Below are positions 1 to 5,900 of a stretch of 6,976 bases of DNA, in pieces. Source of the DNA: Bacilli bacterium (lineage in GTDB: Bacteria > Bacillota_I > Bacilli_A > RF39 > UBA660); contig JAQVNR010000063.1 of the NCBI GenBank assembly GCA_028703035.1, forward strand, positions 1 through 6,976, in the 5' to 3' direction. Position 1 is the stretch's first letter. Every line of letters begins with the position of its first letter. The notes beneath the pieces are model-generated. The model was not told the DNA's origin, ran no database searches, and saw nothing but the letters and a program-made list of their open reading frames with translations. A program made the translations under genes and the position numbers.

Positions 1-8
1 ATAATTAA

Positions 9-121
9 TATGTAACATTTTCACTTAAAATTGACTGATTAATATATTTTTAAAGCTTTTTTTATATGTAACATTTTCACTTAAAATTGACTACCTAAAA
101 ATGTAACATTTTCACTTAAAA
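9..121 (+). repeat. Three direct repeats, possible IS21-like end remnant
   Basis: The 20-base core TGTAACATTTTCACTTAAAA occurs at 11-30, 67-86 and 102-121, always on the same strand. Copies one and two are identical over 28 bases (9-36 and 65-92, ending in TTGACT); copy three diverges after the core. Start-to-start distances are 56 and 35 bases. Several copies of a TG-starting repeat resemble the multiple terminal transposase-binding repeats of IS21-family elements; that link is made from memory. In this orientation an element body would be expected to the right, but cshA lies there and no istA/istB-like frame is present. The repeats may therefore be an orphan IS end, or operator-like or iteron-like sites. 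The repetition itself is certain; its nature is not. Confidence 0.8.
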
Positions 122-153
122 ATCACATAAAAATTTGAAACTTTCTTTTTTAC

Positions 154-182
154 TTGCACTTCGCATGTTTTCATGTTAAGAT
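154..182 (+). promoter_or_regulatory. Sigma-A type promoter for cshA
   Basis: A -35 box TTGCAC (154-159) and a -10 box TAAGAT (177-182) are separated by exactly 17 bases, and a TGT extended -10 element sits at 174-176. Transcription should begin near 188-190. That places the terminator-like hairpin at 197-227 at the very start of the transcript, ahead of the chosen cshA start at 250. Confidence 0.65.
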
Positions 183-196
183 TGCATAGCTTATCA

Positions 197-232
197 AAAA
201 GAGATAGGAAATGAAACTATCTCTTTTATTTT
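197..232 (+). terminator. Terminator-like hairpin in the cshA leader
   Basis: AAAAGAGATAG (197-207) pairs perfectly with CTATCTCTTTT (217-227) around a 9-base loop, and ATTTTT follows. This is the shape of a rho-independent terminator. It lies about 8 bases after the predicted transcription start and about 20 bases before the cshA start codon, so it could attenuate cshA. It could instead end a transcript from outside the window. The ATG at 211 lies inside the loop, which argues against it as the cshA start. Confidence 0.6.
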
Positions 233-249
233 TAGAAAGAAGAATTAAA

Positions 250-1452
250 ATGTTATTTACAGAACTTAAATTAAAAAGAAAACTGATGCAAGGAATAAAA
301 GAAACTGGCTATGTAAATCTTACCCCTATTCAAGAAAAAGCTATTCCTCATATAATAAACAATAAAGATGTTTTAGCATGCGCTCAAACTGGAACTGGAA
401 AAACTGCTGCTTTTGCCGTGCCGATTATCGAATCTTTATTAAATAATTCAGATAATAAGGGAATCAAAGCTTTAATTATTACGCCAACAAGAGAGCTGGC
501 TATGCAAATTAGGGATAATTTTAGAATGTATGGAAAATATACTAATTTAAAAACAAGTGTTGTTGTAGGTGGTGCAAATGTTAAATCACAAATCAAAGTT
601 TTAAAAGAAGGAGTTGATATCCTAGTTGCAACTCCAGGAAGATTACTTGACTTAATGAGTCAAAGAGTAGTTAAAACTCATAGTATTAAAACTGTGGTTT
701 TAGATGAGGCAGATACTATGCTGGATATGGGGTTTATTAATGATGTTAAAAAAATACTTGCTAAAATACCTAGTGAACATCAAACATTACTTTTTTCAGC
801 AACAATGCCAACAGAAATTAGAAAATTAGGTGAAGAACTTCTTAAAAACCATGTAAGTATTCAAATAGATACAATATCAAGTCCAGCACCACTTATTGAT
901 CAATCAGTATACTTTGTTGATAAAAAAAATAAGTTTAACTTACTTCTTGATTTATTTAAAAAACAAGAAATAAAATCTCTATTAATATTTACAAGAACTA
1001 AGATAGGAGCAGATAAACTTGCAAGACTACTAAATAATTATAAAATACCAAATGAAGTAATTCACGGTGGCAAAGAGCAGAGAAAAAGAACATCAGCTTT
1101 AAGAAGATTTAAAACCGGAAAGACAAATATTTTAATTGCTACTGATGTTGCAGCTCATGGCCTTGATATTACCGGCTTATCTCATGTTATAAACTATGAT
1201 TTACCAAGTCAAGCAGAGGTTTATGTTCATAGAATTGGTAGAACCGGCAGAGCTGGTGAAAAAGGTATCGCGATATCATTTTGTGATAATACGCAAGTAA
1301 ATAATTTAAATTCCATCGAATCTTTAATAAAAGGAAAAATAAGACTAGAAACAAATCATGATTATCATCTTGATCTTACTAAAAAAAGTAAACCTAAATA
1401 TAAAAACTTTAAAAATAAGAAGAAGCCATATAATAAAAAAAGAGTAAGATAA
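250..1452 (+). CDS. cshA: DEAD-box ATP-dependent RNA helicase (CshA-like)
   Basis: This ATP-dependent RNA helicase unwinds short duplexes and remodels RNA; in Bacillota such enzymes act in mRNA decay, ribosome assembly and cold adaptation in the cytoplasm. At 400 residues it has every motif in order: Q motif around Gln28, AQTGTGKT 45-52 (Walker A), PTREL 79-83, GG 107-108, TPGR 128-131, DEAD 152-155, SAT 183-185, IFTRTK 246-251, ATDVAAHGLD 297-306 and HRIGRTGRAG 327-336. The tail from about 378 is rich in Lys and Arg and probably binds RNA; it is shorter than in B. subtilis CshA. The start at 250 is preferred over an in-frame ATG at 211: the protein then begins at the usual distance before the Q motif, a purine-rich AGAAAGAAGA (234-243) precedes it, and 211 lies in a hairpin loop. 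Family assignment is firm; the choice among paralogues (CshA, CshB and others) is less so. Confidence 0.93.
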   Translation: MLFTELKLKRKLMQGIKETGYVNLTPIQEKAIPHIINNKDVLACAQTGTGKTAAFAVPIIESLLNNSDNKGIKALIITPTRELAMQIRDNFRMYGKYTNLKTSVVVGGANVKSQIKVLKEGVDILVATPGRLLDLMSQRVVKTHSIKTVVLDEADTMLDMGFINDVKKILAKIPSEHQTLLFSATMPTEIRKLGEELLKNHVSIQIDTISSPAPLIDQSVYFVDKKNKFNLLLDLFKKQEIKSLLIFTRTKIGADKLARLLNNYKIPNEVIHGGKEQRKRTSALRRFKTGKTNILIATDVAAHGLDITGLSHVINYDLPSQAEVYVHRIGRTGRAGEKGIAISFCDNTQVNNLNSIESLIKGKIRLETNHDYHLDLTKKSKPKYKNFKNKKKPYNKKRVR

Positions 1453-1473
1453 AATTTACGCAAATTTTATCTT
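1446..1473 (+). other. 12-bp inverted repeat at the end of cshA
   Basis: Bases 1446-1457 pair perfectly with 1462-1473 around the loop ACGC, and the repeat contains the cshA stop codon (TAA, 1450-1452). The stem is almost entirely A-T and no T-run follows, so it would be a weak terminator. It may instead protect the mRNA 3' end. Without an effective stop here, lepB and holA could be transcribed from the cshA promoter. Confidence 0.5.
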
Positions 1474-1478
1474 GATTG

Positions 1479-1487
1479 TGATATACT
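1479..1487 (+). promoter_or_regulatory. Possible extended -10 promoter for lepB
   Basis: TGATATACT is a good extended -10 element, with TATACT at 1482-1487. No -35 box is recognisable 17 bases upstream, where the inverted repeat lies. Initiation would fall near 1494, inside the lepB ribosome binding site (AGAGGT, 1493-1498), giving an unusually short leader. A similar TATACTTAT string precedes cvpA. Confidence 0.33.
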
Positions 1488-1504
1488 TATTTAGAGGTAT
1501 TAAG

Positions 1505-2053
1505 ATGAGTAAAAATAAAGAAAAAGAATTAAATAATGAAGAAATAAAACAAAAAAAGGCAGCTAGAGATGTTTTTTTAGACTATTTACCATATATTATT
1601 ATTATTTTAGTTGTTGTTATTTTAAGAACGTTTATCGCAACTCCTGTAAGAGTAAATGGAACAAGTATGGATCCAACTCTTCATAATGGTGAAACAATGA
1701 TTTTAAATAAACTTGGAATGAAAACTAAGGGAATTAATAGATGGGATATTGTTGTCATTGATACTGAGGATAGTCATTTAATTAAAAGAGTAATCGCTCT
1801 TCCTGGTGAGACTATTTATTATAATGATTACAAACTATATATTAACGGTAAAGCTCTTGAAGATAATTATTCTTTATCAAAAACCGAAGATTTTGAATTT
1901 GTAAAATTAAATAAGGATGAATATTTTGTCATGGGGGATAACCGCTCGATTTCTAAAGACAGCCGAACAATTGGCTCAGTTAATAAAAAAGAGATTATAG
2001 GTAAAACTAATATTATTCTTTTTCCAATTGATCGTGCGGGGATTATAAAATGA
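1505..2053 (+). CDS. lepB: Signal peptidase I (type I leader peptidase)
   Basis: This membrane-anchored serine protease cuts signal peptides from proteins leaving the Sec pathway, on the outer face of the cytoplasmic membrane. In its 182 residues a charged cytoplasmic N-terminus (1-25) is followed by one transmembrane helix (about 28-46). Next come the catalytic serine in NGTSMDPTL (Ser54), the general-base lysine in LIKRVIALPGE (Lys94) and the conserved GDNR (144-147) and SKDSR (150-154) box. One anchor and compact length fit the Gram-positive SipS/SpsB class. ATG 1505 is chosen because AGAGGT (1493-1498) sits six bases ahead; upstream in-frame TTG/GTG codons lack such a site. Its stop overlaps the holA start in ATGA, so the two are probably translationally coupled. 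Confidence 0.93.
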   Translation: MSKNKEKELNNEEIKQKKAARDVFLDYLPYIIIILVVVILRTFIATPVRVNGTSMDPTLHNGETMILNKLGMKTKGINRWDIVVIDTEDSHLIKRVIALPGETIYYNDYKLYINGKALEDNYSLSKTEDFEFVKLNKDEYFVMGDNRSISKDSRTIGSVNKKEIIGKTNIILFPIDRAGIIK

Positions 2054-2937
2054 ATTCATATTTAATATCTTCGTTTTCTCTTAGACTTTTATATGATGAA
2101 ATAGATAAAATTACTGCTAACTCAAATAACATTATTAAAATTAATATGGATGAAATTACAATTAATGATTTAATTAATGAATGTTCTTATTATTCTCTAC
2201 TTAATGATGTAAAATATGTCGTAGTTAATAATTTTAAACTATCTAGCGATAATAATAAAATAATTAATTATCTTAAAGATCCGCATCCAAATACAGTCCT
2301 AATATTAATTACTGATAAAATTGATAAAAGAAGTATTATTTATAAAGAAATAGTTAAAAGTGGTAAATTAATTATTGTTGAAGATGTAAAAAATTTAAAT
2401 CAAAAGATTAATGTTTATTGTCAAAAAAAAGATATCAAAATTGATTTTAAAGCAGTTAATAAATTACTAGAAAATAATTTAAACAACTATGATTTAGTTT
2501 TAAATGAAATAGATAAAATTAGTATTGCTACTAATAATATTACTTTAGATGAAGTAATAAAATATACATTTAAATTAATCGGTGAGGATAATTTTACATT
2601 TTGTGATGTTGTAATTAAAAAAGATTATCCAAAAATAATAACTCATTTTAATGAATTTAAACAGCTTAAACAAGAAGTAATACCTTTTGTTGCTCTGCTT
2701 GCAAGTCAGTACCGCTTAATGTATGCGGTAAAATCTTTAAACGAAACCCCAGATAAGATTGCTAAAGAACTAGGTGTTCATCCATATCGAGTAAAACTTG
2801 CTAAAGAAAAAAGTTATATGTATTCAAAAGAAGAATTACAAAAAAAACTTCTTGATTTATGTGATTTAGATTATAACTTAAAGACAAGTATGGTTGATAA
2901 ATATATGCTTTTAAAAATATTTTTAGTTAATGTTTAA
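2050..2937 (+). CDS. holA: DNA polymerase III delta subunit (clamp loader)
   Basis: HolA (YqeN in B. subtilis) is the clamp-loader subunit that opens the sliding clamp so that it can be placed on primed DNA during replication. The protein has 295 residues, shorter than the roughly 340 usual in the family. The N-terminal part, beginning YLISSFSLRLLYDEIDKI, matches the family pattern, but I see no clear P-loop; delta is a non-ATPase AAA+ relative. The C-terminal collar is the most recognisable part: PFVALLASQYRLMYAVK (212-228), then IAKELGVHPYRVKLAKEK (237-254), and a Leu/Lys-rich end. It overlaps lepB by four bases, and GGGG at 2038-2041 within lepB serves as its ribosome binding site. In many Bacillota rpsT follows holA; here it does not. 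Confidence 0.85.
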   Translation: MNSYLISSFSLRLLYDEIDKITANSNNIIKINMDEITINDLINECSYYSLLNDVKYVVVNNFKLSSDNNKIINYLKDPHPNTVLILITDKIDKRSIIYKEIVKSGKLIIVEDVKNLNQKINVYCQKKDIKIDFKAVNKLLENNLNNYDLVLNEIDKISIATNNITLDEVIKYTFKLIGEDNFTFCDVVIKKDYPKIITHFNEFKQLKQEVIPFVALLASQYRLMYAVKSLNETPDKIAKELGVHPYRVKLAKEKSYMYSKEELQKKLLDLCDLDYNLKTSMVDKYMLLKIFLVNV

Positions 2938-2979
2938 ATAGTAAATAAAGAAGAGATAATTTTGAGGTGATTAATATAT

Positions 2980-3342
2980 ATGCTAAATATATTCAAAAAA
3001 AGCAACTGTCTTTGTATGACCTGTAAATTGTAAAAGCCCAAAATGTCCGAGAATCGCTAAAAAGATTTAAACTATTGTAATAGTAGTAGTGATAAATGCC
3101 AATATATTATTTCTAAGTATGGAATTACAGTATTAGAAAACGTTTTTAAGATAAAAGACTTAGTATCAGAATGGGCGGATTTCATTTTAAATGAAACTAA
3201 TGAAAAACTATATAATGATTTAGGTGGCAAAAAATACGGATCTGCGGTTGTTATGAAACCTTTTTGTGAAAAAAAGTTAAATTTAAAAATTATTTCTTGG
3301 AATCAAACTGAACAAATAAATCAATTACTAAAAAAAGATTAA
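2980..3342 (+). pseudogene. Frame-broken Cys-rich small protein, unknown family
   Basis: A ribosome binding site GAGGTG (2964-2969) and an ATG at 2980 open a frame rich in cysteine (CLCMTC) that stops at TAA 3031-3033 and again at TAA 3058-3060. The +1-shifted frame continues with CKSPKCPRIAKK between about 3029 and 3067. The original frame is then open from 3061 to 3342, about 93 codons, including NYCNSSSDKCQYIISKYG and ending LLKKD. Joining these pieces gives a protein of about 120 residues with a Cys cluster that could bind metal or iron-sulfur at its N-terminus. Two compensating single-base shifts would explain the layout. I do not recognise the family. It probably belonged to the lepB-holA transcript, starting 42 bases after holA. 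Sequencing errors are an alternative explanation. Confidence 0.55.
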
Positions 3343-3360
3343 GCTTAAGCTTGATCTTTT
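3333..3360. terminator. Bidirectional palindromic terminator between convergent genes
   Basis: AAAAGATTAAGCTT (3333-3346) is complementary to AAGCTTGATCTTTT (3347-3360) with one T-G wobble. A-runs at the left and T-runs at the right give a U-tail whichever strand is transcribed. It contains the stop of the rightward broken frame (3340-3342) and the stop of leftward rnhC (3345-3347), only two bases apart. It therefore serves as a common end for both transcripts. Confidence 0.65.
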
Positions 3361-4283
3361 AAAATAGCTTTAATTTTATCAGTATTCTTAAAACTTAATT
3401 TAGCAATTTCAGCTAATTTTTTTTCTCCATATTTCTTAACTATCATCGCCCCTTGCTGATCTACCATATTACTGGCTCCTTTTTTTAAAATGATATTAAG
3501 AGAATCACCTAACTTTTTAAATTCAAGAAGTAGAATGTATCTACTTATAATCGAAGCTGCAGCAACACTTAAGACTTTATCCTCAGCTTTAGTTGTAAAA
3601 GTTATATTAGTGCATTTTTCAGAAACTTCTTTAAGATGAGAAAAATAAACTTTTGGATAGCAGAACTGATCAACAACAATATATTTATAATTAAAATTAT
3701 CTTTTTTTAATAAAGAACATAAAGCTTTGTTATGAAGAAGAGCTTTTATTTTATTCATGTTAGTAGGTTTTTCATTAAACTCTTTATTAGTTAAAATATA
3801 ACTAACATAAGGAATATTTTTCATAATAATTGGGGCTATTTTCATGATTTTAAAATCATTGATTTTTTTTGAGTCTTTTACTCCTAAATCATATAAAAGA
3901 TTAAAATGTTCTTTACCAACATATGTAGCAGAAACTACAACTGGACCAAAATAATCACCTATTCCTGTTTCATCTGAACCGATTGTTGGAACACCAATAA
4001 ATCTTGTATCTTTCTCTTCATCTTTTTTATTGTTTTCCTTATTAAGTTCTAAATCAATATCACGATTATTAACTGATTTTTCTAAATCCTTCCACATATT
4101 TGCATCAATATCAGCACTTTCACCTTGAAAAACAACTTTACCAGATTCATATAAAGTTATAACTGTTTCCGCCTCATCTGCTTGAAAAGTTGCATAGGGC
4201 GGAGTTTTTTCTCTTTTAAGATCGCGATAATACTCGATCATTTTTTCTTTAATATTGTCACTTACTTTAAATACAATAGTCAT
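3345..4283 (-). CDS. rnhC: Ribonuclease HIII
   Basis: RNase HIII cleaves the RNA strand of RNA/DNA hybrids (R-loops, primers) in the cytoplasm, using divalent metal. The 312 residues show the N-terminal TBP-like substrate-binding domain (about 1-90, with YATFQADEAETVITLYESGKVVFQG) and a Lys/Asp/Glu-rich linker (about 80-93). The catalytic domain begins with IGSDETGIGDYFGP (Asp104, Glu105). It continues with VVDQF (Asp205) and TKAEDKVLSVAAASIISRY (Glu234/Asp235), which hold the remaining acidic ligands. The N-terminal domain and GDYFGP separate it from RNase HII. The ATG is preceded by GGCGGTGAT at a normal distance. It is the only leftward gene here, convergent with the broken Cys-rich frame. 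In B. subtilis rnhC sits beside zapA-cvpA, and cvpA is still nearby here. Confidence 0.93.
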   Translation of the reverse strand: MTIVFKVSDNIKEKMIEYYRDLKREKTPPYATFQADEAETVITLYESGKVVFQGESADIDANMWKDLEKSVNNRDIDLELNKENNKKDEEKDTRFIGVPTIGSDETGIGDYFGPVVVSATYVGKEHFNLLYDLGVKDSKKINDFKIMKIAPIIMKNIPYVSYILTNKEFNEKPTNMNKIKALLHNKALCSLLKKDNFNYKYIVVDQFCYPKVYFSHLKEVSEKCTNITFTTKAEDKVLSVAAASIISRYILLLEFKKLGDSLNIILKKGASNMVDQQGAMIVKKYGEKKLAEIAKLSFKNTDKIKAILKDQA

Positions 4284-4498
4284 CTATATCACCGCCACTA
4301 TCATATCATATTATGAGACGTTTTTGATAGCTATTTTAAAAAAAGAGCAGATAAACTTAGTAGTAGATGTAAGGAGTTACCAGCTTTCATAATTATGCTG
4401 ATTATGCTTTAAGTGATGAGTTTAATAAAGGCTTAAGCAAACTTACAACTCTTTCTTCTAAATATATATGCGTAATTATGTGCGCTGAGGTATTATGA
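4282..4498 (+). pseudogene. DUF488 family protein, decayed remnant
   Basis: Two pieces of a DUF488 protein remain. Frame 1 reads ETFLIAILKKEQINLVVDVRSY (4315-4380), the family's N-terminal block ending in the DVRS motif, and stops at TAA 4390-4392. Frame 2 then reads SFHNYADYALSDEFNKGLSK and onward to VIMCAEVL, matching the later F-x-x-YADYM and MCAE blocks, with TGA at 4496-4498. About 40-60 residues between the blocks, including the usual Gly-Gly-rich loop, are deleted, and everything after MCAE (the CHR segment) is missing. No proper start codon is visible; the frame is only loosely similar from 4282, and the left border is uncertain. DUF488 function is poorly defined. The TGA overlaps the ATG of the next reading frame. 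Confidence 0.72.
4299..4315 (-). promoter_or_regulatory. Possible -10 region for rnhC
   Basis: On the minus strand the stretch before the rnhC ribosome binding site reads CATAATATGATATGAT, containing two overlapping TATGAT boxes (4305-4310 and 4300-4305). No convincing -35 box is visible 17 bases further upstream. The region also overlaps the eroded 5' end of the DUF488 relic on the other strand. Confidence 0.3.
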
Positions 4499-4761
4499 AC
4501 ATATTAATTCCTAACTTTTCTATTAATCTAAAAAAACAAATTTCAGAATTGTATAGTGCTGATACAAGAAAAGAAAATTTAATTAATTTGTCTAAAAATA
4601 ATTATAATTGGCTAAAAGAAGCTAGTATATATGAATTAGATAAATCAATTAATATATCTAAAAATATTTTAAACAAGATATTTGAATATATCACTGAGGA
4701 TAAAAAAATCAACGAAAAAATATTAAAAAAAATAATATTAGAATCAAATAATATTATATAG
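4495..4761 (+). CDS. Small hypothetical protein, possibly HhH-like
   Basis: This 88-residue, mostly helical, Lys/Asn/Ile-rich protein has no signal peptide or membrane segment. I do not recognise it with certainty. The segment TRKENLINLSKNN through YNWLKEASIYELDKSINISK to about residue 66 resembles the tandem helix-hairpin-helix of UvrC C-termini (pattern RRKALL...F.S...I.EAS.EEL...GIS..LA..IYEYL), but the Gly-rich hairpins are not conserved. It may be a degenerate DNA-binding HhH unit. It occupies the place and has the length of zapA in the B. subtilis order rnhC-zapA-cvpA, yet I see no ZapA similarity. Its ATG overlaps the DUF488 relic's TGA, and GAGG (4487-4490) lies only four bases upstream, a cramped ribosome binding site. 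Codon use matches the neighbours. Expression is plausible, function unknown. Confidence 0.55.
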   Translation: MNILIPNFSINLKKQISELYSADTRKENLINLSKNNYNWLKEASIYELDKSINISKNILNKIFEYITEDKKINEKILKKIILESNNII

Positions 4762-4817
4762 TTAATATAAAGTAGTAAGTGTAAAGATTTTTTCTTTCTT
4801 TTTTTTGCGTTTTATTA

Positions 4818-4839
4818 TATACTTATCATAGGGATGTGA
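4818..4839 (+). promoter_or_regulatory. Possible -10 box and RBS ahead of cvpA
   Basis: TATACT (4818-4823) is a near-consensus -10 box, and GGATGTGA (4832-4839) is a one-mismatch match to the GGAGGTGA ribosome binding site, seven bases before the cvpA ATG. No good -35 is visible; a pyrimidine-rich tract (4786-4807) lies upstream. Initiation near 4830 would give a leader of only about 17 bases. The surrounding ATATACTTAT string is identical to one before lepB. Confidence 0.35.
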
Positions 4840-4846
4840 AAAAAAT

Positions 4847-5557
4847 ATGAATATAATTGATTATTTAATTATTATTATCATAGTACTGGCAATATTAAAT
4901 GGCTTTAGACAAGGAATAATTAATAGTGTGGTTACATTTATTGGCACACTTTTAGTATTTATACTCGCTTTTTATTTAAAAAATCCTGTTTCTAGTTTAT
5001 TATATGAGCATTTACCATTTTTTACTTTAGGCGGTAAATTTGCCGGAGTTACAGTCTTTAATATTTTAATTTATGAAGCTATTAGCTATTTAATTACAAT
5101 ATCGCTTTTAGCTATTATCCTAAGAATAATTGCTAAAGTAACAGGGGCTGTTAACAGTTTAATAAATGCAACATTAGTTTTAGGTTTTCCTAGTAAAATA
5201 TTAGGATCCTTAGTCGGATTATTCCAAGGCTATATATTAGTTTTCTTACTTGTTTTTATATTGAGTTTAATAAGTGGAACGGCAACTAAAGTAAATGAAA
5301 GTAAATATGCGGGTATTATTATGGAAAAAACTCCTGTTTTATCCGAAGTAGTAGGTGATACATATAACTCAGTTAACGAAGTTTATAAGATAGTTAACAA
5401 AGATAATATAAACAAAGATGAAGCAAACTTAGATAGCTTAGATGTTCTATTAAAATATGAAATACTTTCGTGTAAATCAGCTGATAAATTAATAAATAAA
5501 GGAAAATTAACAACCCCAGGTGCAGTAAGTGTTGTTGATAAATATAGAAAGGGTTAA
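4847..5557 (+). CDS. cvpA: CvpA family membrane protein
   Basis: CvpA proteins are inner-membrane proteins first linked to colicin V production and later to envelope-stress tolerance; their molecular activity is unsettled. The 236 residues begin directly with a membrane segment (about 5-19) and the family signature NGFRQG (18-23). Further segments lie at about 25-44, 68-95 and 118-143, and the last carries the typical LGFPSKILGSLVGLFQGYI pattern. A soluble tail of about 90 residues (145-236), rich in Lys, Asn and Asp, follows and is longer than in the shortest homologues. It sits between the small protein and trxA, keeping part of the B. subtilis rnhC-cvpA-trxA order. Its stop is one base before the trxA start codon, so the two are surely co-transcribed. 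Confidence 0.88.
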   Translation: MNIIDYLIIIIIVLAILNGFRQGIINSVVTFIGTLLVFILAFYLKNPVSSLLYEHLPFFTLGGKFAGVTVFNILIYEAISYLITISLLAIILRIIAKVTGAVNSLINATLVLGFPSKILGSLVGLFQGYILVFLLVFILSLISGTATKVNESKYAGIIMEKTPVLSEVVGDTYNSVNEVYKIVNKDNINKDEANLDSLDVLLKYEILSCKSADKLINKGKLTTPGAVSVVDKYRKG

Positions 5558-5558
5558 T

Positions 5559-5861
5559 ATGGAATTTTTAAGCGGACAAAAATTAGAAGATGTTTTAGGA
5601 AGTGATATTACAATAGTTGATTACTTTGCTAGTTGGTGTGGTCCATGCCAAATGCTATCAATTGAACTAGAAGATTTATTAAATAGAGAAGATGATATAA
5701 AAATAGTTAAAGTAGATACTGATAAACATCAAGACCTAGCAAGAGAAAAAGGTATTATGTCTATCCCTTTTGTAGAAATATATAAGCATAAGAAACTCGC
5801 AACCACTTTTTTAGGTTTTAAAACTAAAGAAGAGATTGAAGAGATTATTAAAAGTTTGTAA
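5559..5861 (+). CDS. trxA: Thioredoxin
   Basis: This is a cytoplasmic disulfide reductase of the thioredoxin fold, reduced by thioredoxin reductase and supplying electrons to ribonucleotide reductase, peroxidases and other thiol proteins. Its 100 residues include the active site WCGPC (Trp26, Cys27, Cys30) preceded by the buried Asp21 in IVDYFAS, the KVDTDKH strand (51-57) and the cis-proline loop MSIPF (Pro70). The last helix is rich in Glu and Lys. ATG 5559 is chosen because AGAAAGGG (5546-5553) lies five bases upstream and the product then has normal length; an in-frame GTG at 5529 would add ten unconserved residues inside cvpA. It directly follows cvpA and is closed by a strong hairpin. 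SIP replaces the commoner TPT at the cis-proline, a tolerated variation. Confidence 0.93.
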   Translation: MEFLSGQKLEDVLGSDITIVDYFASWCGPCQMLSIELEDLLNREDDIKIVKVDTDKHQDLAREKGIMSIPFVEIYKHKKLATTFLGFKTKEEIEEIIKSL

Positions 5862-5868
5862 TAATATG

Positions 5869-5896
5869 AAAACTATACGAAAAATCGTATAGTTTT
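5869..5896. terminator. Rho-independent terminator after trxA
   Basis: AAAACTATACGA (5869-5880) pairs perfectly over 12 bases with TCGTATAGTTTT (5885-5896) around an AAAA loop. It lies eight bases after the trxA stop. The T-run on the right and A-run on the left allow termination in both directions. It marks the end of the cvpA-trxA transcript. Confidence 0.85.
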
Positions 5897-5900
5897 ATAT

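Noticed and set aside
1..121. CRISPR array from the three repeats
   Set aside because: Only three copies with unequal spacers of about 35 and 14 bases, no dyad in the repeat and no cas genes.
211..249. ATG 211 as the cshA start, adding 13 residues
   Set aside because: The codon lies in the loop of the leader hairpin, AGGA is too close to it, and the extra residues precede the conserved family start.
384..596. 70-residue minus-strand open frame inside cshA
   Set aside because: It lies wholly opposite the conserved helicase motifs I to Ib and shows no protein features of its own; it is a shadow of the real gene.
2980..3342. Programmed frameshift or selenocysteine/recoding in the Cys-rich frame
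   Set aside because: The in-frame stops are TAA, not TGA, and no slippery heptamer with a downstream structure is evident; simple decay is more economical.
4495..4761. Calling the 88-residue protein ZapA from position and length
   Set aside because: The sequence lacks the ZapA N-terminal beta pattern and C-terminal coiled coil, and it resembles a degenerate HhH unit instead.
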